Source of the DNA: Colias croceus
Lineage: Eukaryota; Arthropoda; Insecta; Lepidoptera; Pieridae
Direction: 5' to 3'
Assembly: GCF_905220415.1 (NCBI RefSeq)
Contig: NC_059551.1
Coordinates: 7,884,001-7,948,000, forward strand
Length of the DNA stretch: 64,000 nucleotides
Shown: one piece after another, positions 23,794 to 35,800 of the stretch
How the letters are laid out: each line of letters starts with the position of its first letter
Numbering within the stretch: position 1 is the first letter of the stretch
The notes under the pieces: model-generated
Seen by the model: only the letters and a program-made list of their open reading frames with translations
What the model was told of the DNA's origin: nothing
The model's database searches: none
Made by a program: the position numbers and the translations under genes

Positions 23794-24560
23794 TTTTGAA
23801 TTGTAAAACTAAACCAGTCTGTACTTTTCAAAGTTAGGTAAGTCAATCGTATTTTTATTAAAATAAGGTTTAAAGTTAATATTTTTTTTCAAACTCCGGT
23901 ATGTCCATCGACAGTGGTTTATCAAACTCAGGTAAGTCCATTTCGACCAATCACAGCGCAGTATGGCACTAAAATGGCTGCCATTTCTCTCAATTTTGTT
24001 GAAGCTAACACGTGTGACCAATGCTTAGAAATCGTTTTAATTGATAAATGATGGAAGAAAACAGTTTTACTATAGAGGTGGTGGTTCTAGACAAAGCAAG
24101 GAAAAAAACAATACCAAAAGCTAAAACAGACAAGGCTCAGAAAACAGCTAAAAGATAAATGAAACTGACGCACAGCACACGCACAGTAGTTATTTCCAGC
24201 CATGAAGCCCAGGGCCGTACTGAGATTTTTTCAACCGTTTTGATTTATTGACCCCTCTCTTTGCCCAGCAGTGGGATGATAAAGGTTAATAATAATAATA
24301 ATTTGTATCTTTTATTTTACATATTTTATTTTAATGTCCTATACTTACAACGCGACAAACTATCTACCCATTTCCACCACCTCAGTACGTCCCAAAACTG
24401 AGTTCTATCAAATCCCTGTAAGTCCATTAGAGATTTTTCAAATTCCTGTAAGTCCAAGACGATGTTTTTCAAAACCCGGTAAGTTTTGCTGGTATTTATC
24501 AAACGCCTGTATGTCCAGATTTAAATCTAATTTTGTGGCATAATCATCAAGTAATACATT
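23728..24560 (-). repeat. degenerate ORF with tandem DLPEF-type 10-11 residue repeats
   Basis: A 19-bp motif TCAAACTCCGGTAAGTCCA (plus strand) recurs with few changes at 23741, 23889, 23922, 24408, 24438, 24469 and 24499, 30-33 bp apart within each cluster. On the minus strand these read MDLPEFDKPLS, MDIPEFEKKY, DIQAFDKYQQ, LPGFEKHRL and LDLQEFEKSL. A further VDLPEFDMYRLI lies in the 23401 ORF, IDLPNFEKYRLV lies near 23830, and one plus-strand copy (MDLPEFDMYRLI) at 24683 is inverted. One frameshift and several stops interrupt the frame. Confidence 0.65.
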
Positions 24561-26137
24561 TCTTTTTCTTCGTAAAAATAATTCTAATGTATTATATTAT
24601 ATCCGTCATAAATTATAAAGCTCCAAACATATTGTTTTTTTAAGTTATTAAAAATACCTCGATTCCCACATTTCTGTTAGAATGGACTTACCGGAGTTTG
24701 ATATGTATCGACTCATATAAAATAACTGTTTCTTGCTTGCTCATGTACTCACTACGTTATCACAAAACTAAACTAACTACTAAGTTATCACAAAAAAATC
24801 ATATCAATAGGCCACGTTTCCAAGTATTTACATTAATTTCTGTTGGCAACACTGATCTGCTGTACAGCAAGCCTATTCACGATCAAGCATGCACGATGCA
24901 CGATGCGCTTGCACGACGTTCGCGGTGGTGGGGATGCTCGCTGGACGAAAAATTCGTCGTGCACATCCAGCAACGTAATAATAATAATTATTGACGTACG
25001 TCAAGACTATTCACGGTCGTTTTGCGTCGTGCATCGTGTATGACCTTGGCGGGACGTACGTCAAGATGGACCGTGAATACGACGTTTTAGTAAAATGTAT
25101 GATTTAGGTACCTGTCTTTCACATTGTCCGGTCCGATATCGGATATCGGAGCCAACACCGATATTCCCGTGAACTATCGGACGATAATGTTCAGTGTTAC
25201 CAACTCAATTTTCGAAAAGGTAGTATACCAGCAGCAAAAAAAGCACTAGTTTGTGTATTTTCAGTCATTTCTAGGCGCTAAATGTAAGAAAAAATCCTTT
25301 CACTTACTTTAAACCTTTTTATTAAGAAAACATTCATTTAAGTATTTAAAGGCATTAAAAATACTATTTTTACGGGAGCTATTTTAATACCGTCCTATAA
25401 TATACGGCAATTGGCTGAACTGAAGTAAACAAAAATATATTGCGTTCTTAAATTCAACCGTATCTTCGAAATATTAGTGTCTTTTATCTTTATTTACTCA
25501 TTCTGCCTCGCTCCTCCTCCTACTTGGACTACTGTTGTGCTATAAGCTGTTTATTGTATTGTTGTCATTGAGTCATAGATTTAGTGCTTTGTTTAGCGCC
25601 GATATCAAACCTGTATAATAAATAGCACATCTAAATAATATTAAGTAATTAATTATATCAAATCTTTTTTATATTTTACTTTTCCAGCTGTTTTTGAAGT
25701 CGGTTTCTTTTTTGTAGTTATTTTTACTGTATGTACAACTACGAAGAACTACGATCTATCAGTTGAATTTTTTTAAATCAAACTCTTTTTATTGAAAAGA
25801 AAATTTACAATACGGCAATTTTGTTTAGTTTTCTCTAAAATTTCAGAATTAGAATGCGGCGACCTTACATTTTGTCAAGAACGCGCGGCGACTTTTGAGC
25901 TTGTTTGGCTTGTTTACTATTTTGGTTGTCATGGCTCGTATGCTTAGATTCACAGAACAGTAAGAACATAATAGAAGTGCGATGTGGGCGTGGCCCACGT
26001 GTCACTAGTAAGGTAAGATCACCTAACTCGCTCTCAGTTGTGCGCAGAAAAATATTCGAGTCGGTTGTCAACTGTCAAACCTTATTTCCATATTTATTCA
26101 TTATTTAGAGCGTGTTGTTCGGTATTAGAGTGGAAAA

Positions 26138-26186
26138 ATGATAGCAGACGAAATAATATCCGCAATCGAGGCATTTCATACCATCG
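26138..26186 (+). CDS. orphan first-exon-like segment
   Basis: ATG at 26138 reads MIADEIISAIEAFHTI and then gtaagt. A promoter-like stretch precedes it, but no convincing downstream exon joins it: the next acceptor (26493) opens a frame that soon stops. It lies inside the 7.1-kb transposon, so it may be part of that element's gene. Confidence 0.25.
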
Positions 26187-26492
26187 GTAAGTCTTATTTT
26201 AATTTATTTTAAATATATTTTATGTTACAACTTCGCTTGTCGTAATTTGTCAAAAATTTATAAAAATATTAAGTCAAAATGAACCTTAATCCATAAGAAA
26301 TAAGTACTAATATAGATTGAACAGCAAACAAGACTTTCTGGAATATTATTGCAATAAACAAACGCATGTCGGTTTAATGATGGTTGTAGCGCATATCGAC
26401 AGTATCGATACTTTAGAAAAGACAAACATTATAAATATTAAATTTTATTCTATTTTTCCTTAGCTTTCATTTGTCCTATTTATTTATAGATT

Positions 26493-26577
26493 TTCGAAAG
26501 AGCCTAATTTAAAAGAGAAATGGATAATAAATGCAACGTGACGAGTTAACTGGATGCCGAACAGCAATAAGCAGTCT
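26493..26577 (+). pseudogene. THAP-like domain remnant split by a hAT insertion
   Basis: After the acceptor tatttatag the frame reads FSKEPNLKEKWIINAT, a TGA stop, RVNWMPNSNKQSN. Beyond the hAT element (28816 on) it resumes HRYIKPTAVPRFK. The W, RVNW and AVP positions match the middle and C-terminal part of a THAP domain, but the CSKHF segment is missing and a stop is present, so it was dead or dying. Confidence 0.5.
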
Positions 26578-27393
26578 AACAAGGGCAGTGACGGATTAAC
26601 CCTTAATCAAATTAAGCAATTGCTTAGGGCATCACGTCTGAGGGGGCACCAGAAGAAGCACAAAAAAAATCCGTCCTTAGGGCATCACGTCTCACTCTCA
26701 CGTCACCAAAAACCACACCAAAAAAAAGTTTCTAGGACTAATTTGAAAATTCGCGCGTTTTAAGTTGACATAGAGTCCGACCTAGAGTCATAACCCCACT
26801 CCCGTTTGCCCACTCGCTGCCCGCTAGTGCATTCGACAATATTCGAATGCCCCGGAATTGCGATCAGCCAATCACAAACCACTCCCTCCCCGCGGGCCCC
26901 AAGCCTGGCGCCTCCGCAAATCTGTTTCAATCAAATGTTTTGTTTTTTGAGTAATTGTGTTTTTTGAGTAAAAATATACAAAGAAACAGCAGACAACTTC
27001 TCATTCTTGAATAAAATACCCGATGCCGATAAAATTATGTGTCCCAATCAAACTGCAGAATACAGTCAGCACAGTACAAATCTAGTAAACACATATCCAG
27101 AAGACCTTAACACCGAATTAATAACAGAAATTCAACAGTTTCATTCATATGTCATAAGTAATATGTCTTTCGGTAGCAAGGCGTTTATATTCATGGGACC
27201 TCACTTATACTCCATAATTAACAAAAAACTAAATATCTTTCCTATGACCAAGTTCCGCTGTAAAAAATATGTTACAAATTGGCTATTAAATCTAGACTAC
27301 TTAGAAACTGAAAATCTCGTTACAATAATATCTTGATTAAAATATAAATTCAAACATTTACCGACTATTAAAATAATCACTCATACAACATCT

Positions 27394-27455
27394 ACACATA
27401 CACATACACACACACTCATATACACGCACGCATACACACACGCACATATGCACAC
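27394..27455 (+). repeat. CA-rich microsatellite
   Basis: An imperfect run of acacac and cacgca units (ctacacatacacatacacac through cgcacatatgcacac) lies inside the hAT element. Confidence 0.75.
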
Positions 27456-27802
27456 TTAATATTTAAATGGCAATTAAACTTTGAAATACTTATTTTTATG
27501 TACCTAATACGGCGAAAGAGATTGAACCCCACAACACAGGGGATCCTAGTGTGGGGTTCAATGCAGAACATGTAAAGTATATTATGTAACATTTCTTGTA
27601 ATTAATAAAGAAATTTTTCATTTTCATTTTCAAAAGTAAAATAAGTTTCAGACCCAGTGATTCGGCTCGCACAAGTTTACATCAAACTCACGCACATTTT
27701 ATATAAAATAATACATGATGATAAGATTGAATCAGCTTTCCCTAATGTGGAAACAGCCCTGCGTAGTCCGGGCAATTTAAACATTCGAAGTTATATTATG
27801 TA

Positions 27803-28348
27803 TAATGTCCCAACAGGCTGAATTTCTGTGAAGTTGTTGAAAACATAATTATAAACAATGTCTAAAAGTTCCCCATCATTCCCCTGTAAGGAAAAAAAAT
27901 TATTCAAGGTCAAAGGTAAAAAAAATGAGTTTTTCGCGATTTTCAGCAAAACGGTAAGTTTTATCAGAAAAGTACCTCAGACAAAAATTATAGATCATAA
28001 AATTATCTATAAAAAATGTATTAATACTTTTTTTCTTACGAGCCACCGTTTCTGAGATATTTAACGATTCAAAAAGTTATAAAAGTTGTTAAAAAAACAT
28101 CGTTAAAAAAACGCGTTAAGTACACTACCTCATAGGTGGCGTGGAAACGTGCATATTATGACGATAATAACTACCTATTACCGGTACTGTTCACAACATT
28201 ACCGTTTTGCTGAAAATCGCGAAAAACTCATTTTTATGACCTTTAACCTTGAATAATTTTTTTTTCCTTAATGATGGGGAACTTTTAGACATTGTTTATA
28301 ATTATGTTTTGAACAACTTCACAGAAATTCAGCTTGTTGGGACGTTAT
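27803..28348. mobile_element. hairpin MITE with about 155-bp arms nested in the hAT transposase
   Basis: The left arm (ataatgtcccaacaggctga ... ttttcagcaaaacggt) is returned as its reverse complement at 28195-28348. The insertion splits the transposase between its middle and hATC parts. Related hairpin sequence is present in the first hAT (4888-5145). Confidence 0.65.
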
Positions 28349-30118
28349 GTAACTTCACCCTCATTTTTTGGTTTAAATTGACCGGGCTATGCGTATATTT
28401 TTATCGCTTAAGATTACAAATAGCTCAGCGGAACGTTCTTTTTCAAAATTAAAAATATTAAAAAATGAAAAAGGACAAAGATGATAAAAGAAAGGCTCGA
28501 TAATTTATCGATATTGTACATAGAGTCCGATATGTTAAAAACGTTAGACGTTAATACTATCTTGCGTGAATTCAATGCTCGGAAAAGCCGCAAGGCGCAT
28601 TTCAATAAATAAATAAATTATGCTTTGGTTTTTATTATTGTCGCACCTACTCCACTTCTAAAGTACGTTACATCTCATCATCTTATTTTACAAAAAACCT
28701 TAAAACTAATGTTTTTAGGCGGTAAAGGTTTAAAGACCGATTCTAGTTGACATACGGATGGGGGGCCCACAGGCATGGATTGCTTAGGGCATCTAGTAGT
28801 CTTAATCCGTCACTGAACAAGGGCCACCGATACATCAAACCTACGGCAGTTCCAAGATTTAAAATAATGCATATTTTCTGTTTGTTTTGTAAATATAGAT
28901 TTATACTATTCTATTCCGTTTTTTATTTAAATATAATAATATGAAAAGACGTACTTAGTAGTAATAAACATACTCCAAAATGTGACACCTATACTCCTGT
29001 ACTCATATAATAGAAAGAAAAAAAAATGCACAAAAATATATTTATTTGTGAATTATCGATAACAAGGCTGACATCCCTTAGAGCATAGCATCAGGTTAAT
29101 GTCAAGTTAATGTCATTAATTTAGAGTGACACAAATTTCAACCTTATCTTTATGTGTTAAGGTTCAAAGTTATATGTATTGAAAACCAACGCCCTCTGTT
29201 GTGGAATAGCTGAATGTTTTCGAATTTGGAATTTCTGAGCAAAGAGAAACAAAACAGCTAATATACCTAGGGATGTTATACTAAAATAAACCGTAACTTG
29301 GTTCGTTAGGGTACATATTGAAATGCTGAATATATAACCTAAGTCAGTTTTTACTCAAATTAAGCTGTCCAATCAAAGGCATAGTTTACTTGTAGTGTAC
29401 TGTATAACCATCGGTTTAAATGTGTGGGTTTGGCGACACTGGTTTTCATACTAATTATGACATTATAGCACTTCTATTATGTTCTTCAAGATGTTCTTAC
29501 TGTTCTGTGCTTAGATTATATATGGCTATATTATTATTAGTCTGTGGTACTACGTAGATAATTTACTGTTCTGTGGTAGATAACAGCACCTACATTTGTA
29601 AATGTAATTTGAATTTATATTTGCCAGTTTCGTCGCTTTAATATTGAGTTGAATTTTATTTTATTTTATTTGTATAAGAACATAACAGTCGTACATGATT
29701 TAATATAAAAAAGTTCTAAAATTCACTACGACCACACAACATGTTCTATTATTAAAAAAAGAAAAACAGCATATAAAAAAAACAAGCCTCACAATGAAAT
29801 TGAATATTGAAACTAGATTCTGACTCTGCAGAGGGTACAAATCTAAACTCCGCAGTCAGCAGATTAAACCGGTTTGAAAAACATAGTTTATTTATTACTA
29901 TTTATTTTATTTAAAATAAAGTTTATTTTTTGTAACATAAATGCATCCACTGTTTTTTTTAATTCTCCATATATCTACTTTTCCAGTTTCTGGCAACACT
30001 CATGATATCGGGACGATATTATCGGATAATGTGAAAGGGCAAATTGTGTCCGATATCGGATATCGGCTATCGGCTTCCGATATCCGATATCGGACCGGAC
30101 AATGTGAAAACGCTCTAA

Positions 30119-30359
30119 TGGCTAAATTAATTAATTTGTACCTTGAAGAATATATTTCATCTATGGAAATTTCATATAACAGCAAATTTTGCTCTGTGCA
30201 TTTGTCAGTTTTGACTTTTGGTTTTGACTATTGTTTTTTGTCAAATATGTCACTGTCATTTAATTGTGTGATTTCGTTTTCACGTGTTTTACGGATTTCG
30301 GCATGCTATACCAAATGTTTTTATTTTTAGATATGCTATGTGATGTTGAATTATAAAAA
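30119..30359 (+). promoter_or_regulatory. POLRMT upstream region
   Basis: This is the 241 bp between the right TAA flank of the 7.1-kb transposon and the POLRMT start codon. It must hold at least the proximal 5' UTR or promoter. There is no clear TATA box. Before the insertion this stretch and 22441-23011 would have formed one divergent intergenic region of roughly 0.8 kb. Confidence 0.4.
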
Positions 30360-32793
30360 ATGCACCGAATAATATCGGCTCGGAATTTATACCATAGCAA
30401 TTTTCACGGTTTAAATTCACAATCAAATGTTGTTTTGAAAAACGCTTCAGTTACGGAAGTAAAATGTTCATTTTGTCGAAAAATTCTTCAAACGAGTTAT
30501 CTAACAGGTATTTTTATTTATTAAAACGAGGTATAATATTTAAAAAATACAAAAAATATTTTCTGTGGCCATTATTTACTATAATAAACATAACCTAATT
30601 AACGTGTTGCATAACATTTATTTATTTCTAGAAAACCTATTTTCTACGAGGCATCAATCGACAAAAACAGCCAGTCTTCTAAGGTCTCAAAAGAAAAAAG
30701 TGAAGCATAAAGGTTATAAAAAATATGGAGAGCTGCTAGAAGGTGAGTTACACAAATTTTTAATTTGTTTACATTTCACATTAGCATGTCGACAGTCTAG
30801 CTAACGGTATATTTTACATTACAGTAAACCATGGGAGTATGATGGAATCCAAGGTGTCAATAAGCAAACTGCATGCCTCCCATCTGTCAAAATTAGCATC
30901 TAGTCCAGTATCTCTAGGACAGCTACATCAACTCACAAAACCAATAAAAAAGGTCAACAACATTGAAATAGATCCTGAACTCCTTGAAAGTGTTAAAAAG
31001 AAGATTTTAAAGAAAAACTCATCTGAAGTAAAACTGGAAGACGACAAATGTGCTCTCATATTTACCAGTCACCAAATTTCTTCTGTTGAAAATAGATTTA
31101 AAACTAAACAATATATAGATATGGTGAAACAGAGTTATTACGATTTTAGGAAGGCCACTTTATATGATCAAAGATTGAAGGACCTTAGATATGCTATTAA
31201 TGAAGGTTTAACTCAAGAGCTTAATTTAGATATGCCGTTTAGTGCCTCTGAAAAAAACCCGATGCCAAAGAGTCCACATGCAGTATTTCGTGAATTTTTC
31301 ATAGACAATAGCAATTTGGATGATTATGACCAGGAATTAATGACTCATTTATCAAGTTTACAGTGAGTATAGTTTATTAAGAAGTAACTTTAATTCAGTT
31401 AAATGATGTTTTTAATATACTGTAAACAATTTTCTTAATGTTAGGATTAACACAGCTCAATGTATATACTTTATAGTCTGATAAATTCAAATTGAATGTT
31501 TAAACTTGTTTTTATTAGAAAATTGCAGGGTTTTTTTTATAAATAATTACAATACACTCAAATAAAGTATTCATACATATATTTTTTTTATAATTATTCC
31601 ACAGGATTCAAGGATTGTCACAACCAGTCCTTGAAGATATTTGTGATGACCCTTCCTTGAATAGTGATATTAATGAAAACAAAGATGATCATATTGAATT
31701 GGATAATAAACTTAAATACAACCTGAAAAAAGCGTAAGTTACCATTATTCCATTTATTCATTTATTTTTTTGCTTCATTCTATTATTTTTTTACAGTTAA
31801 TATAAATAATAAATAATTTATTTTCTTATAAAAACTTATACTAATTTACAGATTGCCAGACAATTTATTTTTGTACATGCACACAAAAGATTTAGCAACC
31901 AGGGGCTTAACTAGGGCAAGCCCTGTATTCCAGCTACGGCACTGTCTCCCCTGCTATGCAGAGAAACAAAATTGTAATACACGCTATAAACTATAATGAA
32001 TTCTAAAAAGAAAAAAATCCATCCAATAATTTACAACATGAATCTTCACAGGAAAAAGGCAGTCAAAGCCAAACGGAAGAAAATGCGCGAAAAGCGTCGA
32101 GCAGCGCAAGAGGTGAACATGAAGGAAGACAAACAGGAGATGGAGAGGCGCGGCAAAGAGGAGGCGTTGCAGAGGACTCTAGCTGCACACATACAGTTGC
32201 TCTGCTCTCTTAATATGGTGGCTGAGGTAATTTGGTGTCAAAATTTATTAAATTAATAAAAATTGATGTTGCATGCAGTGAAATATTACAATTACTAGTT
32301 GCAGCTTGTGGCTGATGTCATGTGAAATAATAACAAAATATTCTGAGTAACTTTCACATTCATAGTATGTATAAAGTTGCATAGAGTGGATATAAAATTT
32401 AAAATACTAAAATATTAAATTTTAAATGATTTTTTTTAGTATCGGAATATGTCCTAAATTTTCATCTCTTATCATTGTAGGTTTCTTAACTAATACTGAT
32501 AAGCACTGACACACATTGGATATAATATTTTGATAATTCTATTTTTACAGATTTACTTCCTATTTGTAGAATGCATTTTTAGAGTTAATAATCATTATGG
32601 TTTGACCTTTACTATGTATTTAATAAAAAAAAAATTAGATGAATTTCAGTGGATTTTTTTTTACATTTCATCTTTATATACATATAATAAATCTGTAGAA
32701 GGGTCAATTCTGTACATTGAAAATATTGAAAAAATAAATAGCAGGGGGTGTTACTGGATCGATACCAAACCCAAATATGTGTTTAAAAAAATT

Positions 32794-32838
<45 letters not shown>

Positions 32839-35800
32839 ATGTGAAGACATCACGTGAAAACTAACGGTTCGATTTGGATGAAACTTGGTATAATTATACC
32901 TTATTATCCTGGGCGTAAAATAGGATACTTTTTATCCTGGAAAAATACGTAGAAAAAAAAATTATCTTAATTTTTCAGTTTTATCCATAGACATTGTTCT
33001 GTAGAACCGCGTACACACGCTGCGTATTATTATAGGTCGAGCCGTATTTGGTCTTTATAATAGATATTTATAAGATGTTATTGTCAGAGTTACTCAAAAT
33101 GGAGAAATAAACCATCCACGCGAAGACCGACATCCGCGCGGACGGAGTCGCGTGCGGAAGCTAGTTGTTAATAATTAAGTAACACACTATAACAAAACAA
33201 TCTTTTCAGGGAGATCGTGTCTTGAAATACTATAGACAAAGAAATTTGAAGAATAATGCTCATCCATCAGTCAAAAATGTTAAAATATACAACACAATGT
33301 TACATGGATATGCTTCTGTGGTAAATACCTAACTGTTTTATATTGTAGGAGTAAAATATTATATGCTTCAAGAAAACTTAGACTAACTATTTTAAACAAT
33401 AGTGACATTAATTGCAATAGCTTATCTTAAGTCAATACAGAACTTCTTGTGTTTTCTTATATATATTATACGTATGTACTATTTTATTGTATTATTTTAT
33501 AATTAATAATAATTTTCACACACTCATATGCATTTCATAATATAAACACTATTTTACCTATTATATACTATCATTGCGTCGTCTCACATCCGTGAGTCGG
33601 GTCATAGGGATCTTGTCGAAAACCAGCGCCAGGCATATGCCTGGCACATGCTGAACTCGATCCTTTTTGGCGATACGGGGGCACTTTTATCTAACATTGT
33701 TTTATTTTTTGTTTTTGTATTGTTTATTCATTTCTTTTTTGTAATTCTTTTTTTTTATGCTTTTACTGTATTGTGTCTCACTATTTTGCCAAATAAACAT
33801 TTTTTCTTTCTTTCTTTCTTATTTTCTTATAAGATTGTGGTTCAAAAGAAAAATTTATTTTTCAGGGACAGTTAGAAAACGCAAAAGAATTATTGTCATA
33901 CATGTTCAGTGACGGCATAAACGTGAATGCGCAAACATTCGCGGCAATATTCGAGTGCGTGGAACGGAGCCAAATGGTGGACAAAATTACAGTATTAAAC
34001 TATTATCGGAAATTAATGGAAGAAAAGGTAATTGAATTAATGGAATTTCTAGTCTTAATGTAAATGTAATTTTTTTTTATTAAAAAAAATTGTAAGTAAA
34101 TTTGTAAATTCTTGTAAGATAGTCCATTATAATATTTTTCGAAAATATCTGTCATTGTAAATTAAACTTTTGGTCGCTAATAAAACTTGTATCTCAATCC
34201 TATTGCATATCGGAAAAATCATCAATCATTAGGCGTGCTAAATATTTTTTATTGTTTAAATGTTTTACACAGGGTATACAATTAAACGATCTACTAGATA
34301 AGTCAAAGTTCCTATTTGACCAACGTGAAACAGTGCTAAATGCTATTCGTAGAATTGAACCATATTTCGAACCAATGTATACTCCTCCAGAACTAGACTA
34401 TAATTGTCCTCTAATGGAAAAATTGAAGATAAATAATGTGGATAATAGAAAAGGATTACATAACTCTCCCGTGAACGGACTGCTATCTTTTGATCAATTA
34501 AAAGCGAAGGGAATGGAACAAATCAAAATGGAAATGGATGGGGAAATTGAGGTCCAGAATATTTCGATTAAAGATGACGAACCAACGACTGTCAGAGTTT
34601 ATGTATGTATTATAGTTCCCCAACTATGACCCACTTCTACAAATTATTTTTTCATCATCACTACTTATTAATACATGTTTCAGCATTAAATTGTACATTT
34701 TAAATTTACTTTAATTACCATTCTTATACAATTTATGAAATTCCTACATTAACGCCTCGCCGTTAGTACACCGACGCATTCGCGTGCGGCAGCGAATCTC
34801 TGCGAAACTACTGCGTAGCGAAATATCTGCGGAACGTTAGTAAACAGCAATGTTTTCGCAACTTTTTCGCAATGCGTCTGTGTAATGGCCATTTCGCAGT
34901 TTCTTGCGAAACATTAATACTGACAAGGACGCAACTATTTCATCTATCTATGTGCTAGAGTGAGACATATCATATGCGAAAACCTGCCATACTACTGACA
35001 GATTTTTCGTTGTTTCGCTGCCGCTCGCGAATGCGTCGGTGTACTAACGGCGTTATTATTCAAAGCTTCCATCTATTACTGAATTAAAAGAAAATACGAT
35101 GTCTTAAATGAAAATGTATACTTTCAGCGTGAATTGCTGAGTGAAGCTGAAAACGAATGGCGTGGTGTGATAAAAGAGGCGTTTATTCGGAACCTCAGCA
35201 CGCTCAAGTCGAGAAGCAACGCGTCCCACTCCGCTATCACATTATATCCGTACTTGAAAGTTTTAGAGGTGGGCAGTATTTAATCATAAACTCTGCCTGG
35301 TACACGTATAGGCAGAGTTTTGCTTCGGACGTTTTATGTTTATCGGACATTTTATAAATTTTTAGTGTGTTTTAAAGTGACATTTTAAAGTGAATATAAG
35401 TCAAGTTGTTTATTGTACTTCAACGAAAAGAAACAATGTTTACAGGTGGACGAATTTGTGGAAATAGTGATGAATGAAATCACAAAACTGGTTGACGGAA
35501 GTGAGACGTACAGTCCTACACTCAAGTTGCTACAGAGGGATTTGGGAGTACAGGTGTATAATAAGTGAGTACCTTCATTTTAATAAAAATTTGTATATTG
35601 GCTTTAAAGTAATAAATTTATTGTTGTTGATTGGTGGTTGAAATGTCATAAAACCGTTAAGTTATCAATTTCATAGAATACAATTTCTATCCTATCAATT
35701 TTGCAACAAAATTACGTTTATTTTAAATTAGCATTTATATTTTAAGAAATTATAAAATATTCCTTCAGGTATCAAATAGAGCAATTCAAGAAGAACGGGG

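Larger units (their letters stand above)
23087..25084. mobile_element. 2.0-kb nested DNA transposon with about 61-bp inverted ends
   Basis: The left end starts CGTCTTATTCACGGTCCATC and the right end finishes GATGGACCGTGAATACGACG. The inverted match continues through CTTGACGTACGTCCCGCC to ACGATGCACGACGC. It is inserted inside the left inverted end of the 7.1-kb element. It carries a minus-strand ORF with a hAT dimerisation motif and DLPEF-type peptide repeats. I could not find a clean 8-bp duplication. Confidence 0.7.
26586..28815 (+). mobile_element. hAT transposon, 2.23 kb, perfect 8-bp target duplication
   Basis: Ends CAGTGACGGATTAA and TTAATCCGTCACTG are exact inverted repeats. AACAAGGG flanks both sides (26578-26585 and 28816-28823). 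Plus-strand coding remnants are present: YPEDLNTELITEIQQFHSYV (27094-27155 region), and ITNSSAERSFSKLKI-like sequence (from about 28420) followed by ERLDNLSILYIESDML and NARKSRKAHFNK, the hATC domain of ZMYM/TTF-type transposases. Frameshifts separate the pieces and a hairpin repeat (27803-28348) interrupts them. Confidence 0.85.
23012..30115. mobile_element. 7.1-kb DNA transposon with long GATATCGG-rich inverted ends and TAA duplication
   Basis: The left end GAGCGTTTTCACATTGTCCG and right end CGGACAATGTGAAAACGCTC are perfect complements. Both continue inward with overlapping GATATCGG palindromes and a second TTTCACATT(G/A)TCCG block (about 25113 on the left, 30033 on the right), then AGTGTTRCCA, so the inverted ends run about 150 bp once a nested insertion is removed. 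TAA flanks the whole (23009-23011, 30116-30118). Inside are the nested element 23087-25084, the hAT copy 26586-28815 and THAP-like remnants. The superfamily is not certain: TAA suggests PIF/Harbinger or another group with a 3-bp target. Confidence 0.65.

Noticed and set aside
26138..26560. joining the orphan exon MIADEIISAIEAFHTI to the THAP-like exon
   Set aside because: The phase leads to a frame that stops after eight codons; the THAP-like frame needs a different phase and has its own in-frame stop.
29941..30330. 129-codon plus-strand ORF before POLRMT
   Set aside because: It runs through the right inverted end of the transposon and has no codon-level sign of selection.
31851..32000. alternative POLRMT exon starting ALPDNLFLYMH
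   Set aside because: The acceptor phase fits but the frame stops within 50 codons, and the exon at 32052 continues correctly.
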